From a bacterium (GTDB lineage Bacteria; Patescibacteriota; Saccharimonadia; Saccharimonadales; HK-STAS-PATE-42), in NCBI GenBank assembly GCA_029781075.1, contig JAKOXJ010000013.1, forward strand, positions 1 through 12,816: DNA of 12,816 bases. The letters are read 5' to 3'. Both the position numbers and the translations under genes were made by a program. Below, piece after piece: positions 7,602 to 12,652 of the stretch (positions are counted from its first letter, which is position 1; each line of letters starts with the position of its first letter). Below the pieces are notes generated by a model that was not told the origin of the DNA, searched no databases, and was given only the letters and a program-made list of their open reading frames with translations.

Positions 7602-7823
7602 ATGAAAAAAGCGAATCAGTTAACACCAGTACAAAGATTACTTCCTGTCCCCGCAGGCATAATCGGTATCGCAGTAGGAGGTAGCCTAAAGGTAGCTTCT
7701 CATGAATCCAGACCATCAATTTTAGTAGGCGCAGCACTTCTAGGCACATTTACGACCGCCATAGCTTATTTCGTCCCAAGGATAGAAGACTCTTCTGAAG
7801 TACAAAATCCCCAGTTGAACTAG
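7602..7823 (+). CDS. Small two-helix membrane protein upstream of rplK
   Basis: This 73-residue protein has two hydrophobic segments (about residues 16-33, VPAGIIGIAVGGSLKV, and 40-58, ILVGAALLGTFTTAIAYFV) joined by a short loop (ASHESRP), and ends in a short acidic, polar tail. It has no cleavable signal. I chose the ATG at 7602, since an upstream in-frame GTG lies in the ribosome-binding site. The family is not recognised. It lies 33 bases after gltX on the same strand and is followed by the rplK promoter and leader. Its layout is matched by the 84-residue protein on the other side of rplK. Confidence 0.6.
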   Translation: MKKANQLTPVQRLLPVPAGIIGIAVGGSLKVASHESRPSILVGAALLGTFTTAIAYFVPRIEDSSEVQNPQLN

Positions 7824-7828
7824 ATTTG

Positions 7829-7837
7829 TGGTATAAT
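7829..7837 (+). promoter_or_regulatory. Extended -10 promoter for rplK
   Basis: TGGTATAAT is a perfect extended -10, six bases after the stop of the preceding gene. Transcription should start near 7843-7845, right before the outer stem of the structured leader. A TTGAAC at 7815-7820 is too close (11 bases) to serve as -35. Confidence 0.6.
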
Positions 7838-7920
7838 TACTTTTGTTACAAAGAGAAATGAACAGAAGATCTGGACAATCTTCGGTTGACGATTCTCTAA
7901 TTGCTTCGTAAAAAAGTAAT
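7836..7920 (+). promoter_or_regulatory. Structured 5' leader of rplK, candidate ribosomal-protein autoregulatory element
   Basis: Nested inverted repeats are visible. The outermost pair is ATTACTTTT (7836-7844) with AAAAGTAAT (7912-7920). Inside it TTACaAAG (7846-7853) pairs with CTTcGTAA (7904-7911) with one mismatch, then AGAA (7854-7857) with TTCT (7893-7896). The central hairpin is GAAGAT (7865-7870) with ATCTTC (7878-7883) and a 7-base loop. The internal loop has 7 bases on the 5' side and 9 on the 3' side. L1 is known to repress the L11-L1 operon by binding a leader helix with an internal loop, so this is a natural candidate site. I cannot confirm the L1 consensus. If the promoter above is used, the first bases of the outermost repeat are not in the RNA, and the stem would begin near 7846. 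Confidence 0.5.
7858..7911 (+). CDS. Possible 17-codon leader ORF within the rplK leader
   Basis: An ATG at 7858, preceded by AAGAGAA, opens MNRRSGQSSVDDSLIAS and stops at TAA 7909-7911. It spans the central hairpin, and its stop lies in the 3' arm of the closing stem. ORFs this short arise often by chance. The reason to record it is a matching arrangement in the rplA leader. Confidence 0.25.
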   Translation: MNRRSGQSSVDDSLIAS

Positions 7921-7934
7921 AATATAGAAATAAT

Positions 7935-8363
7935 ATGGCAGCAGAAAAAAAGATAGTAGCAAACCTAAAGATGCGAGTTCCCGCTGGTGGAGCGACTGCA
8001 GGACCTCCAGTTGGGGCAGTTATGGGTCAATATGGCCTTAATTCTATGGACTTTGTAAACGCATTTAATGCAGAGACAGCAGACCTAAGAGGCAACGATG
8101 TAATTGTAAAACTAGTTGTATTTGATGACAGAACTTTCGAATTCAGAGTTTCTGGAGTCCCAACTGATGACCTAATCCTAAAAGCATTGGGCATTAAGAA
8201 GGGGAGTGGCAAACCACACATGGAAAAAGTTGGAAAGCTAACTCAAGCCCAACTAACGGAGATTGCCGAAGCTAAGCTCAAGTTCACAAACGGCAACGAT
8301 ATAGAAGCTGCCAAAAAGCAGGTTGCCGGCACAGCCCGCTCAATGGGTGTCGAAGTAGAGTAG
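7935..8363 (+). CDS. rplK: Large-subunit ribosomal protein L11
   Basis: The 142-residue protein is normal length for L11, which forms the GTPase-associated stalk base with 23S rRNA. The N-terminal domain carries KIVANLKMRVPAGGATAGPPVGAVMG, and the rRNA-binding C-terminal domain has GSGKPHMEKVGKLTQ (90-104), NDIEAA and AGTARSMGVEVE. The usual TKTPP linker reads VSGVP (72-76). The Pro matching E. coli Pro26, part of the thiopeptide-binding surface, is Ala28 here, and the first Pro of the NPSPP-type segment is also Ala; the two adjacent prolines (24, 25) remain. No Shine-Dalgarno stands before the ATG. A predicted promoter and structured leader precede it. It is followed 22 bases later by a small membrane gene rather than directly by rplA. 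Confidence 0.97.
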   Translation: MAAEKKIVANLKMRVPAGGATAGPPVGAVMGQYGLNSMDFVNAFNAETADLRGNDVIVKLVVFDDRTFEFRVSGVPTDDLILKALGIKKGSGKPHMEKVGKLTQAQLTEIAEAKLKFTNGNDIEAAKKQVAGTARSMGVEVE

Positions 8364-8385
8364 ATATAAATATTAGACTCCAAAA

Positions 8386-8640
8386 ATGAACCAGCATGAT
8401 AAGGAAGCCATAAGGCCTTATCTATTAACCGCTGCAAATGGTGCATTAATTATGGGTCTAGGCTATATTTTAGATAGCGAAATAGTCTCTGCGATAGGTG
8501 TAGGGGCAGTTTCGGTTGGAATAGCCCTGACTGTTAGTCATTTTGAGTTTCCCGAACTAAGCATCCAAGCTGAAGAATATCCGCCGGAAGATGAGCCAAA
8601 ACTAAAAGAAAATCCTGAGTTCCCAATTCGTGAAGAATAA
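8386..8640 (+). CDS. Small two-helix membrane protein between rplK and rplA
   Basis: This 84-residue protein has hydrophobic segments at about residues 12-29 and 32-52 and a long acidic, Pro/Glu-rich tail (54-84, for example QAEEYPPEDEPKLKENPEF). The family is not recognised. It interrupts the rplK-rplA pair that is adjacent in most bacteria. The start has no Shine-Dalgarno; a TATAAA at 8365-8370 might be a -10 of its own. Its TAA stop is followed immediately by the predicted rplA promoter. Size and layout resemble the 73-residue protein upstream of rplK, though sequence similarity is not obvious by eye. Confidence 0.6.
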   Translation: MNQHDKEAIRPYLLTAANGALIMGLGYILDSEIVSAIGVGAVSVGIALTVSHFEFPELSIQAEEYPPEDEPKLKENPEFPIREE

Positions 8641-8648
8641 GGTATAAT
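8641..8648 (+). promoter_or_regulatory. Predicted -10 promoter for rplA
   Basis: GGTATAAT starts at the base after the stop codon of the 84-residue gene. TTCCCA at 8620-8625, with a 17-base spacer, is only a weak -35. The start would fall near 8654-8656, at the first bases of the leader stem. Confidence 0.5.
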
Positions 8649-8652
8649 AAAA

Positions 8653-8708
8653 GGTACAAATTAACTTAAATATGTGGGAGATTAGTCTAAGAGCTAATCG
8701 TTTGTACC
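8653..8708 (+). promoter_or_regulatory. Structured 5' leader of rplA
   Basis: A perfect 8-bp stem, GGTACAAA (8653-8660) with TTTGTACC (8701-8708), closes the element. Inside it GATTAG (8680-8685) pairs with CTAATC (8694-8699) over an 8-base loop. The internal loop is strongly asymmetric: 19 bases on the 5' side and one (G8700) on the 3' side. The element starts at the predicted 5' end of the mRNA and ends six bases before the Shine-Dalgarno. Its place before L1 suggests autoregulation by L1, or regulation by translation of the short ORF inside it; both are inferences. Confidence 0.6.
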
Positions 8709-8713
8709 ACTGA
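8672..8713 (+). CDS. Possible 13-codon leader ORF within the rplA leader
   Basis: An ATG at 8672 opens MWEISLRANRLYH and stops at TGA 8711-8713, directly against the AAGGA site of rplA. It runs through the internal hairpin and the 3' arm of the closing stem, so a ribosome on it would unfold the leader and stop at the rplA ribosome-binding site. A chance ORF is possible. Confidence 0.3.
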   Translation: MWEISLRANRLYH

Positions 8714-8718
8714 AAGGA
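8714..8718 (+). promoter_or_regulatory. Shine-Dalgarno of rplA, with long spacing
   Basis: AAGGA lies 13 bases before the ATG at 8732. It is one of the few clear Shine-Dalgarno sites in the window and stands just outside the leader stem. The spacing is longer than the usual 5-9 bases. Confidence 0.55.
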
Positions 8719-8731
8719 ACAAAACAACTTT

Positions 8732-9700
8732 ATGGCTAAAAAGTCAGAATTATTAGAGCAAGCTCAGAGGCTTGGTCTAGAAGTAACAGAAAAGAATACA
8801 GTTGCTGAGCTTGAAGAAGCAATTAAAAAAGCAGATACCGAAGCTGAAGTGTCTTCAAATAAAGAAGAAAAAATAGCTAAGGCTGGCAAGCGTTCTGCTA
8901 AAGCTCTTGCAGAAGCTGAAGAAAAGGCCGCAAAAGAAGAGCGTAAAGAAAAAATAGCTTCTGGTGAGGTAGATGTGTCTACAAAGAAAGGTCCAAAGCC
9001 GATCACTAGATCAAAGCTAGAACGACGCTCAAAAAAGTACAAAGAAGCTAACGAGCTAGTTGATTCAGAGAAGAACTACAGTATAAAAGAAGCAGTAGAA
9101 CTACTTCCAAAACTTAATACAGCAAAGTTTGAAGGCAGTGCAGAGCTACACATTAAGCTAGGAGTAGATCCAAAACATGCTGATCAGAACATTAGGGGTA
9201 CAGTTATTCTTCCAAATGGGACCGGAAGAACAAAGAAAGTAGCCGTTTTTGCTCCTGCAGATATGCATAAGGCCGCAAAAGACGCTGGCGCAGATATAGT
9301 TGGCGAAGAAACACTTTTAGAACAACTCGACAAAGAGGTAGTTAACTTTGACGTACTTATTTCTACACCACAGCTAATGGCCAAGCTCAGTAAGTATGCC
9401 AGATTACTTGGCCCCAAAGGCTTAATGCCGAACCCAAAGACTGGTACAGTATCTGCAGATGTAGCGAGAGCCGTATCTGAGGCTAAAGCAGGTAAGGTAG
9501 AGTATCGTGTTGATAAGCAAGGTATTGTCCATCTTGGAGTTGGTAAGCTAAGTTTCTCTCCAGATAAGTTAGTAGAAAACATCCAGGTTGTGCTGAAAGC
9601 CATAAAAGAAGCTAAGCCAGCTGCTGTTAAGGGAGACTACATTCAGAGCATCTACCTAGCTCCAACAATGGGCCCTGGGGTTGAACTCGAAAGAAGCTAA
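8732..9700 (+). CDS. rplA: Large-subunit ribosomal protein L1 with long N-terminal extension
   Basis: L1 binds 23S rRNA at the mobile stalk beside the E site and often represses its own mRNA. The core (about residues 95-322) is clear: KLNTAKFEGSAELHIKLGVD, RGTVILPNGTG and the signature LLGPKGLMPNPKTGTVSADV (225-244). At 322 residues it is about 90 longer than the usual ~230. The extra N-terminus starts with KKSELLEQAQRLGLEV and TVAELEEAIKKA, a helix-extension-helix pattern like SAP/HeH or Rho-N modules. A highly charged Lys/Glu/Ala helix (about 38-80) and a short basic linker follow. The ATG has a Shine-Dalgarno and a structured leader just upstream, which supports the long form as real. A nucleic-acid-binding role for the extension is an inference. 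Confidence 0.96.
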   Translation: MAKKSELLEQAQRLGLEVTEKNTVAELEEAIKKADTEAEVSSNKEEKIAKAGKRSAKALAEAEEKAAKEERKEKIASGEVDVSTKKGPKPITRSKLERRSKKYKEANELVDSEKNYSIKEAVELLPKLNTAKFEGSAELHIKLGVDPKHADQNIRGTVILPNGTGRTKKVAVFAPADMHKAAKDAGADIVGEETLLEQLDKEVVNFDVLISTPQLMAKLSKYARLLGPKGLMPNPKTGTVSADVARAVSEAKAGKVEYRVDKQGIVHLGVGKLSFSPDKLVENIQVVLKAIKEAKPAAVKGDYIQSIYLAPTMGPGVELERS

Positions 9701-9709
9701 GTATTTTTA

Positions 9710-9737
9710 ATAATCGGGTGGGCTAAATCTCGATTAT
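9710..9737 (+). promoter_or_regulatory. Hairpin directly in front of the 264-residue gene
   Basis: ATAATCG (9710-9716) and CGATTAT (9731-9737) form a 7-bp stem with a 14-base loop containing GGTGGG, ending at the base before the ATG at 9738. No T-run follows, so it is not a standard terminator. The only purine-rich candidate ribosome site lies in the loop. Confidence 0.4.
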
Positions 9738-10532
9738 ATGGAAAATGCTAAAGCCGATAAGTACGTCCTTTGTGAACAACGAGGTATTTCACCTGCAGAC
9801 CCATTATATCCAAAAGTGGTTCAGTATGCTGGCGTAACCGGATGGTTAAGTAGCCAATTTGAAGAAAAGACTCATACGCCAGTAAGTCCAGAAGGCCATG
9901 CCCTTCTAGCCGATACTCTAATTATCGGCCCCTACATCGATCACGAAACAGAAAGGGGCGGTATGCCGTTTTGGACAGAAACATTTGAGCCACTCACTTT
10001 TAAGAATATTCCCAAAAGCTCAGTCGTTCACCCTAATCCATTCTGGAAATCTATACCAAATAGGCTAATTCAATCTCTAGCGGGCAACATCAACAACCTG
10101 CCAGAACAAAGACAAGAGCAGTTAAACTTCTCTTGGGATGCTATGCTAGTTTCAATGTTTGGGCACCAGGAGGCCGTTCTGGGTGATGTAGATGTGTCCG
10201 AAATAATTGGCGCTAGAGTATTAGAAGCTGTTAGTATGTCCGAGTTATTTTGCTCTATATTATTCGAAGACTATAGAGACTATCACTTCCCGTTTTTCAG
10301 AGACTGGCTAGCACTTCAGTTCTCTGCGGGTAATCTAATTGATTCAGTTTTTGATTATAGGCAGGATATTGTCTCTGGCCACAGAGAACTTAGCCTTGCT
10401 GAAAAGTGTATGTATATCAGTTCTACCTTATCTCTATGCGCTAAATACCTAAAGGATCCCATGACCAGTAGGTCTGATCGGCGTATGATGATCGCAAAGC
10501 TAGCGGCAGTCTATAGGGGGTCCAAGTACTAG
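9738..10532 (+). CDS. Hypothetical helical protein after rplA, family not recognised
   Basis: This 264-residue protein has no signal peptide and no clear membrane helix. It looks soluble and, after about residue 105, mainly helical. The first 100 residues are Pro- and aromatic-rich with no motif I can name. Residues 190-215 (WLALQFSAGNLIDSVFDYRQ and on) place aspartates D202, D206 and D210 on one helix face, followed by a Gly (DxxxDxxxDxxxG). This resembles the metal-binding helix of some all-alpha terpene/isoprenoid synthases. The first Asp-rich motif of such enzymes is not evident, so this is only a hint. The gene follows rplA by 37 bases, likely by read-through, and ends five bases from the stop of the convergent LexA-HTH gene. 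Confidence 0.65.
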   Translation: MENAKADKYVLCEQRGISPADPLYPKVVQYAGVTGWLSSQFEEKTHTPVSPEGHALLADTLIIGPYIDHETERGGMPFWTETFEPLTFKNIPKSSVVHPNPFWKSIPNRLIQSLAGNINNLPEQRQEQLNFSWDAMLVSMFGHQEAVLGDVDVSEIIGARVLEAVSMSELFCSILFEDYRDYHFPFFRDWLALQFSAGNLIDSVFDYRQDIVSGHRELSLAEKCMYISSTLSLCAKYLKDPMTSRSDRRMMIAKLAAVYRGSKY

Positions 10533-10537
10533 TTTGT

Positions 10538-11077
10538 CTATAACCTATTTAATTTTTCTAACTTATCTAGAATTTCAGATAATCTAGATTTAAAAGATAG
10601 AGCCGCCGCATCATATCCCAGTATTTTCAAAGCACCCGTTAGAACATAAAGGTTGTCCAAAGAAGATTGATCTGGTTCATTTTCAACCTCTTTAAACTTT
10701 TTATCAACTTCTTCTACTATCCATTTTTCATAAGTCTTCAAACTTGCAGATTTCTGTTTTTCAACCTCAAGTACTGCTTTGGGCGTTTTTGCTTTTTCTG
10801 TAAGACTCAGACTTCTTGCACCACGCTCCTTCTTTTGTAAGTAGCCCAAATGCACCAAAGCATCCACATGTAGGCTCACAGCAGAAAGAGTAGAATATCC
10901 ACATCCGGCCATAATTTCTCTATAGCTTGGACCATAGCCATGCTGATTAATAAATTGAGCAACAAAAGTTAGAACTTGGTGCTCGGACTTAGTCGGAGTC
11001 TTCCTATTACTGGCGACCTTTTCGGCCGATTGCTTTTGACCTGAGGCCGGTTTCTGGTTTAATTGCCCTGGCTTCAT
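10538..11077 (-). CDS. LexA-type winged-helix DNA-binding protein without peptidase domain
   Basis: Residues 28-93 match the LexA DNA-binding domain: TKSEHQVLTFVAQFINQHGY, GPSYREIMAGCGYSTLSAVS (recognition helix region) and LHVDALVHLGYLQKKERGAR. The first 27 residues are basic and polar. In true LexA the wing is followed by an S24 protease domain with a catalytic Ser/Lys pair and an Ala-Gly cleavage site. Here the rest (about 100-179) is a short charged helical region, probably coiled coil, with no such motif, so RecA-stimulated self-cleavage is not expected. The gene lies 28 bases downstream of ruvC on the same strand, which hints at a link to DNA repair control. No Shine-Dalgarno stands near the ATG; an AAAGGAG just after the ruvC region is too far away (26 bases). 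I give no symbol because it is not a canonical lexA. Confidence 0.8.
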   Translation of the reverse strand: MKPGQLNQKPASGQKQSAEKVASNRKTPTKSEHQVLTFVAQFINQHGYGPSYREIMAGCGYSTLSAVSLHVDALVHLGYLQKKERGARSLSLTEKAKTPKAVLEVEKQKSASLKTYEKWIVEEVDKKFKEVENEPDQSSLDNLYVLTGALKILGYDAAALSFKSRLSEILDKLEKLNRL

Positions 11078-11105
11078 ATAAATAACTACTTAAAGTGTAA
11101 CTCCT

Positions 11106-11603
11106 TTAAAGCGAACTTGCCACATTCAACCGCTCCGTACTCATTGCATGGCATATTGCTGCTGCAACTGCGTCGGCACAGTCGTCCTGCTTTATAGGAG
11201 TCCTAAGTTGAAGAATATTTTGGACCATAGCCTGGACCTGTTCTTTTTTAGCTTTTCCATACCCCGTTAGAGACTGTTTGATCTGCTGTGGAGTGTATTC
11301 TCCAATTACCAATCCTGATTTCTTTGCAGCAAGTAGAACAACTCCACGAGCGTGGCTCACACTAATAGCCGTCTTCACATTTTGAGAAAAGAATAACTTC
11401 TCTACACTAATTTCATCTGGCTTATTACTACTAATAATCTCGTTAAGCTCGTCGTAGATTGTCTCAAGTCTAATAGGCAAGTCTTCGTTGACCGGAGTTC
11501 TAATTACTCCAGCGTCAATAAGTTTATATTTTCCGCTTGACTCAACATCTATTACTCCAAATCCAACAATGCCAGTTCCTGGATCAATCCCAAGTATTCT
11601 CAT
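11106..11603 (-). CDS. ruvC: Crossover junction endodeoxyribonuclease RuvC
   Basis: RuvC is the dimeric nuclease that cuts Holliday junctions at branch points moved by RuvAB. The 165-residue protein is of normal length, with the RNase H-like acidic residues in place: D7 in MRILGIDPGTG, E68 in DEISVEKLFF, and D141 and D144 in QDDCADAVAAAICHA. SVSHARGVVLLAA and YTPQQIKQSLTGYGKAKKEQV are also typical. ruvA and ruvB are not next to it in this window. It is divergent from yidC across a 60-base gap. A weak TGTTAAAGT box just upstream would put the transcript start at or next to the ATG. Confidence 0.97.
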   Translation of the reverse strand: MRILGIDPGTGIVGFGVIDVESSGKYKLIDAGVIRTPVNEDLPIRLETIYDELNEIISSNKPDEISVEKLFFSQNVKTAISVSHARGVVLLAAKKSGLVIGEYTPQQIKQSLTGYGKAKKEQVQAMVQNILQLRTPIKQDDCADAVAAAICHAMSTERLNVASSL

Positions 11604-11610
11604 TCTTATA

Positions 11611-11619
11611 ACTTTAACA
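11611..11619 (-). promoter_or_regulatory. Weak candidate extended -10 for ruvC
   Basis: The minus strand reads TGTTAAAGT: TGn plus a hexamer matching TATAAT at four of six positions. It ends seven bases before the ruvC ATG, which would make the mRNA leaderless. TATAAG nearer the ATG is too close to serve as a -10. Confidence 0.35.
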
Positions 11620-11641
11620 CTTTTCCCTAGAAAGCATTTAA

Positions 11642-11649
11642 GGTATAAT
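11642..11649 (+). promoter_or_regulatory. Predicted -10 promoter for yidC
   Basis: GGTATAAT ends 14 bases before the ATG at 11664, so transcription would begin about 7-9 bases upstream of it. A TTG at 11649 is in frame but overlaps the box and would be upstream of the RNA start. Confidence 0.55.
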
Positions 11650-11663
11650 TGCTAAAAAGATAT

Positions 11664-12608
11664 ATGTGGCACGCCCTATTTGTTGAGCCAGTACTCAACC
11701 TACTAATTGCTATTCAGAGCTTCATGCCTGGTAATGACCTTGGCTTGGCCATACTTGTTTTCACAATCATTGTCAGGATGCTAATGTGGCCCCTCATCAA
11801 GAAGCAGATCCATCAGACTAGGATCATGCAGAAAGTTACCCCAGAGATTAATGCCATTAGAAAGAAGGCAAAAGGTTCTAAGGATCGAGCTACTATGGAG
11901 AGGGTCAATAAAGAAACTATGGAGGTTTACAAGAAACACGGCATCAGCCCCTTCTCTTCCATTGGCACTCTGATCATACAGCTTCCACTATTTTTAGCGA
12001 TCTATTCTGCAGTAAAGATAGCCTTTCAGGGGACATCCAATATCTCTAGTATGCTATATACCCCAGTTAAGAACCTAACATATGTTTCAAACGTTCTTAG
12101 TGGAGCTATTAAGCCAGTTACAACTTTTGCGGACTGGGCAAACCTAGCCTATAAGCCATTCTCTAATAATGAAGTTTATGTCCCGGTGCTAATAATCGCT
12201 CTTGTATCAATACTTCTACAATACTTCCAGGTTAAGCAGACAATGCCTAAGAAGAAGCAGAACATAGAAGATCCTAATGAGAAACTAGCAAATGCTACAC
12301 CATATATCATGGTCATACTTTTTGGCTGGATATCATTGAGTGTTGCTGGAGCCATAAGCTTCTATCTTGGTGCAGGAGCTTTGGTGGCCATATTCCAGCA
12401 ATACTACCTAATTAGCAAAGAAAAGGAAGAGGATATAAAGGTAGAGGCATCCAAGCCCCTTGTTAAAGTAACCACTGAGCAAGCCGAGAAGAAAAAGGCC
12501 AAGGTTACTAAATCTACTTCAACAAAAAATAAGACAACAGCAAAAAAGAAGGCTCCGGCTAAAAAAGCGTCGCCTAAAAAGACATCTCCAAAGAGTAAGA
12601 AGAAATAA
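11664..12608 (+). CDS. yidC: Membrane protein insertase YidC/Oxa1
   Basis: YidC inserts and folds inner-membrane proteins, alone or with SecYEG. From the ATG at 11664 the protein has 314 residues and five hydrophobic segments: near 8-22, 26-44, 90-112, 170-190 and 208-245. The second has the conserved positive groove residue, R38 in TIIVRMLMWPL. The cytoplasmic helical loop follows (KKQIHQTRIMQKVTPEINAI) and then SPFSSIGTLIIQLPLFLAIY. The long periplasmic domain of proteobacterial YidC is absent, and no lipobox is seen. Residues 252-314 form a Lys/Ala/Pro/Ser-rich tail (such as KKKAPAKKASPKKTSPK), longer than typical and probably ribosome-binding. I reject a TTG start five codons upstream because it overlaps the -10 box. 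The jag-like gene follows after 44 bases, as in the common yidC-jag order; rnpA and rpmH are not upstream, where ruvC diverges instead. Confidence 0.95.
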   Translation: MWHALFVEPVLNLLIAIQSFMPGNDLGLAILVFTIIVRMLMWPLIKKQIHQTRIMQKVTPEINAIRKKAKGSKDRATMERVNKETMEVYKKHGISPFSSIGTLIIQLPLFLAIYSAVKIAFQGTSNISSMLYTPVKNLTYVSNVLSGAIKPVTTFADWANLAYKPFSNNEVYVPVLIIALVSILLQYFQVKQTMPKKKQNIEDPNEKLANATPYIMVILFGWISLSVAGAISFYLGAGALVAIFQQYYLISKEKEEDIKVEASKPLVKVTTEQAEKKKAKVTKSTSTKNKTTAKKKAPAKKASPKKTSPKSKKK

Positions 12609-12652
12609 CATCAGCAAATTGCTGGCTGAGTGAGAAGGGCAACTAGATTAAA

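Noticed and set aside
9184..9603. A 139-codon open frame antisense to rplA
   Set aside because: The opposite strand is the conserved L1 core, and the translated product looks like an antisense artefact.
11101..11108. AAAGGAG as the Shine-Dalgarno of the LexA-HTH gene
   Set aside because: It lies about 26 bases from the ATG, and no start codon stands at normal distance.
11649..11651. TTG start for yidC
   Set aside because: It overlaps the GGTATAAT box, so it would be upstream of the RNA start; the ATG at 11664 fits the family better.
12611..12629. Hairpin after yidC (CAGCAAATTGCTG region) as a terminator
   Set aside because: Only 4-5 base pairs can form with a workable loop and no T-run follows.
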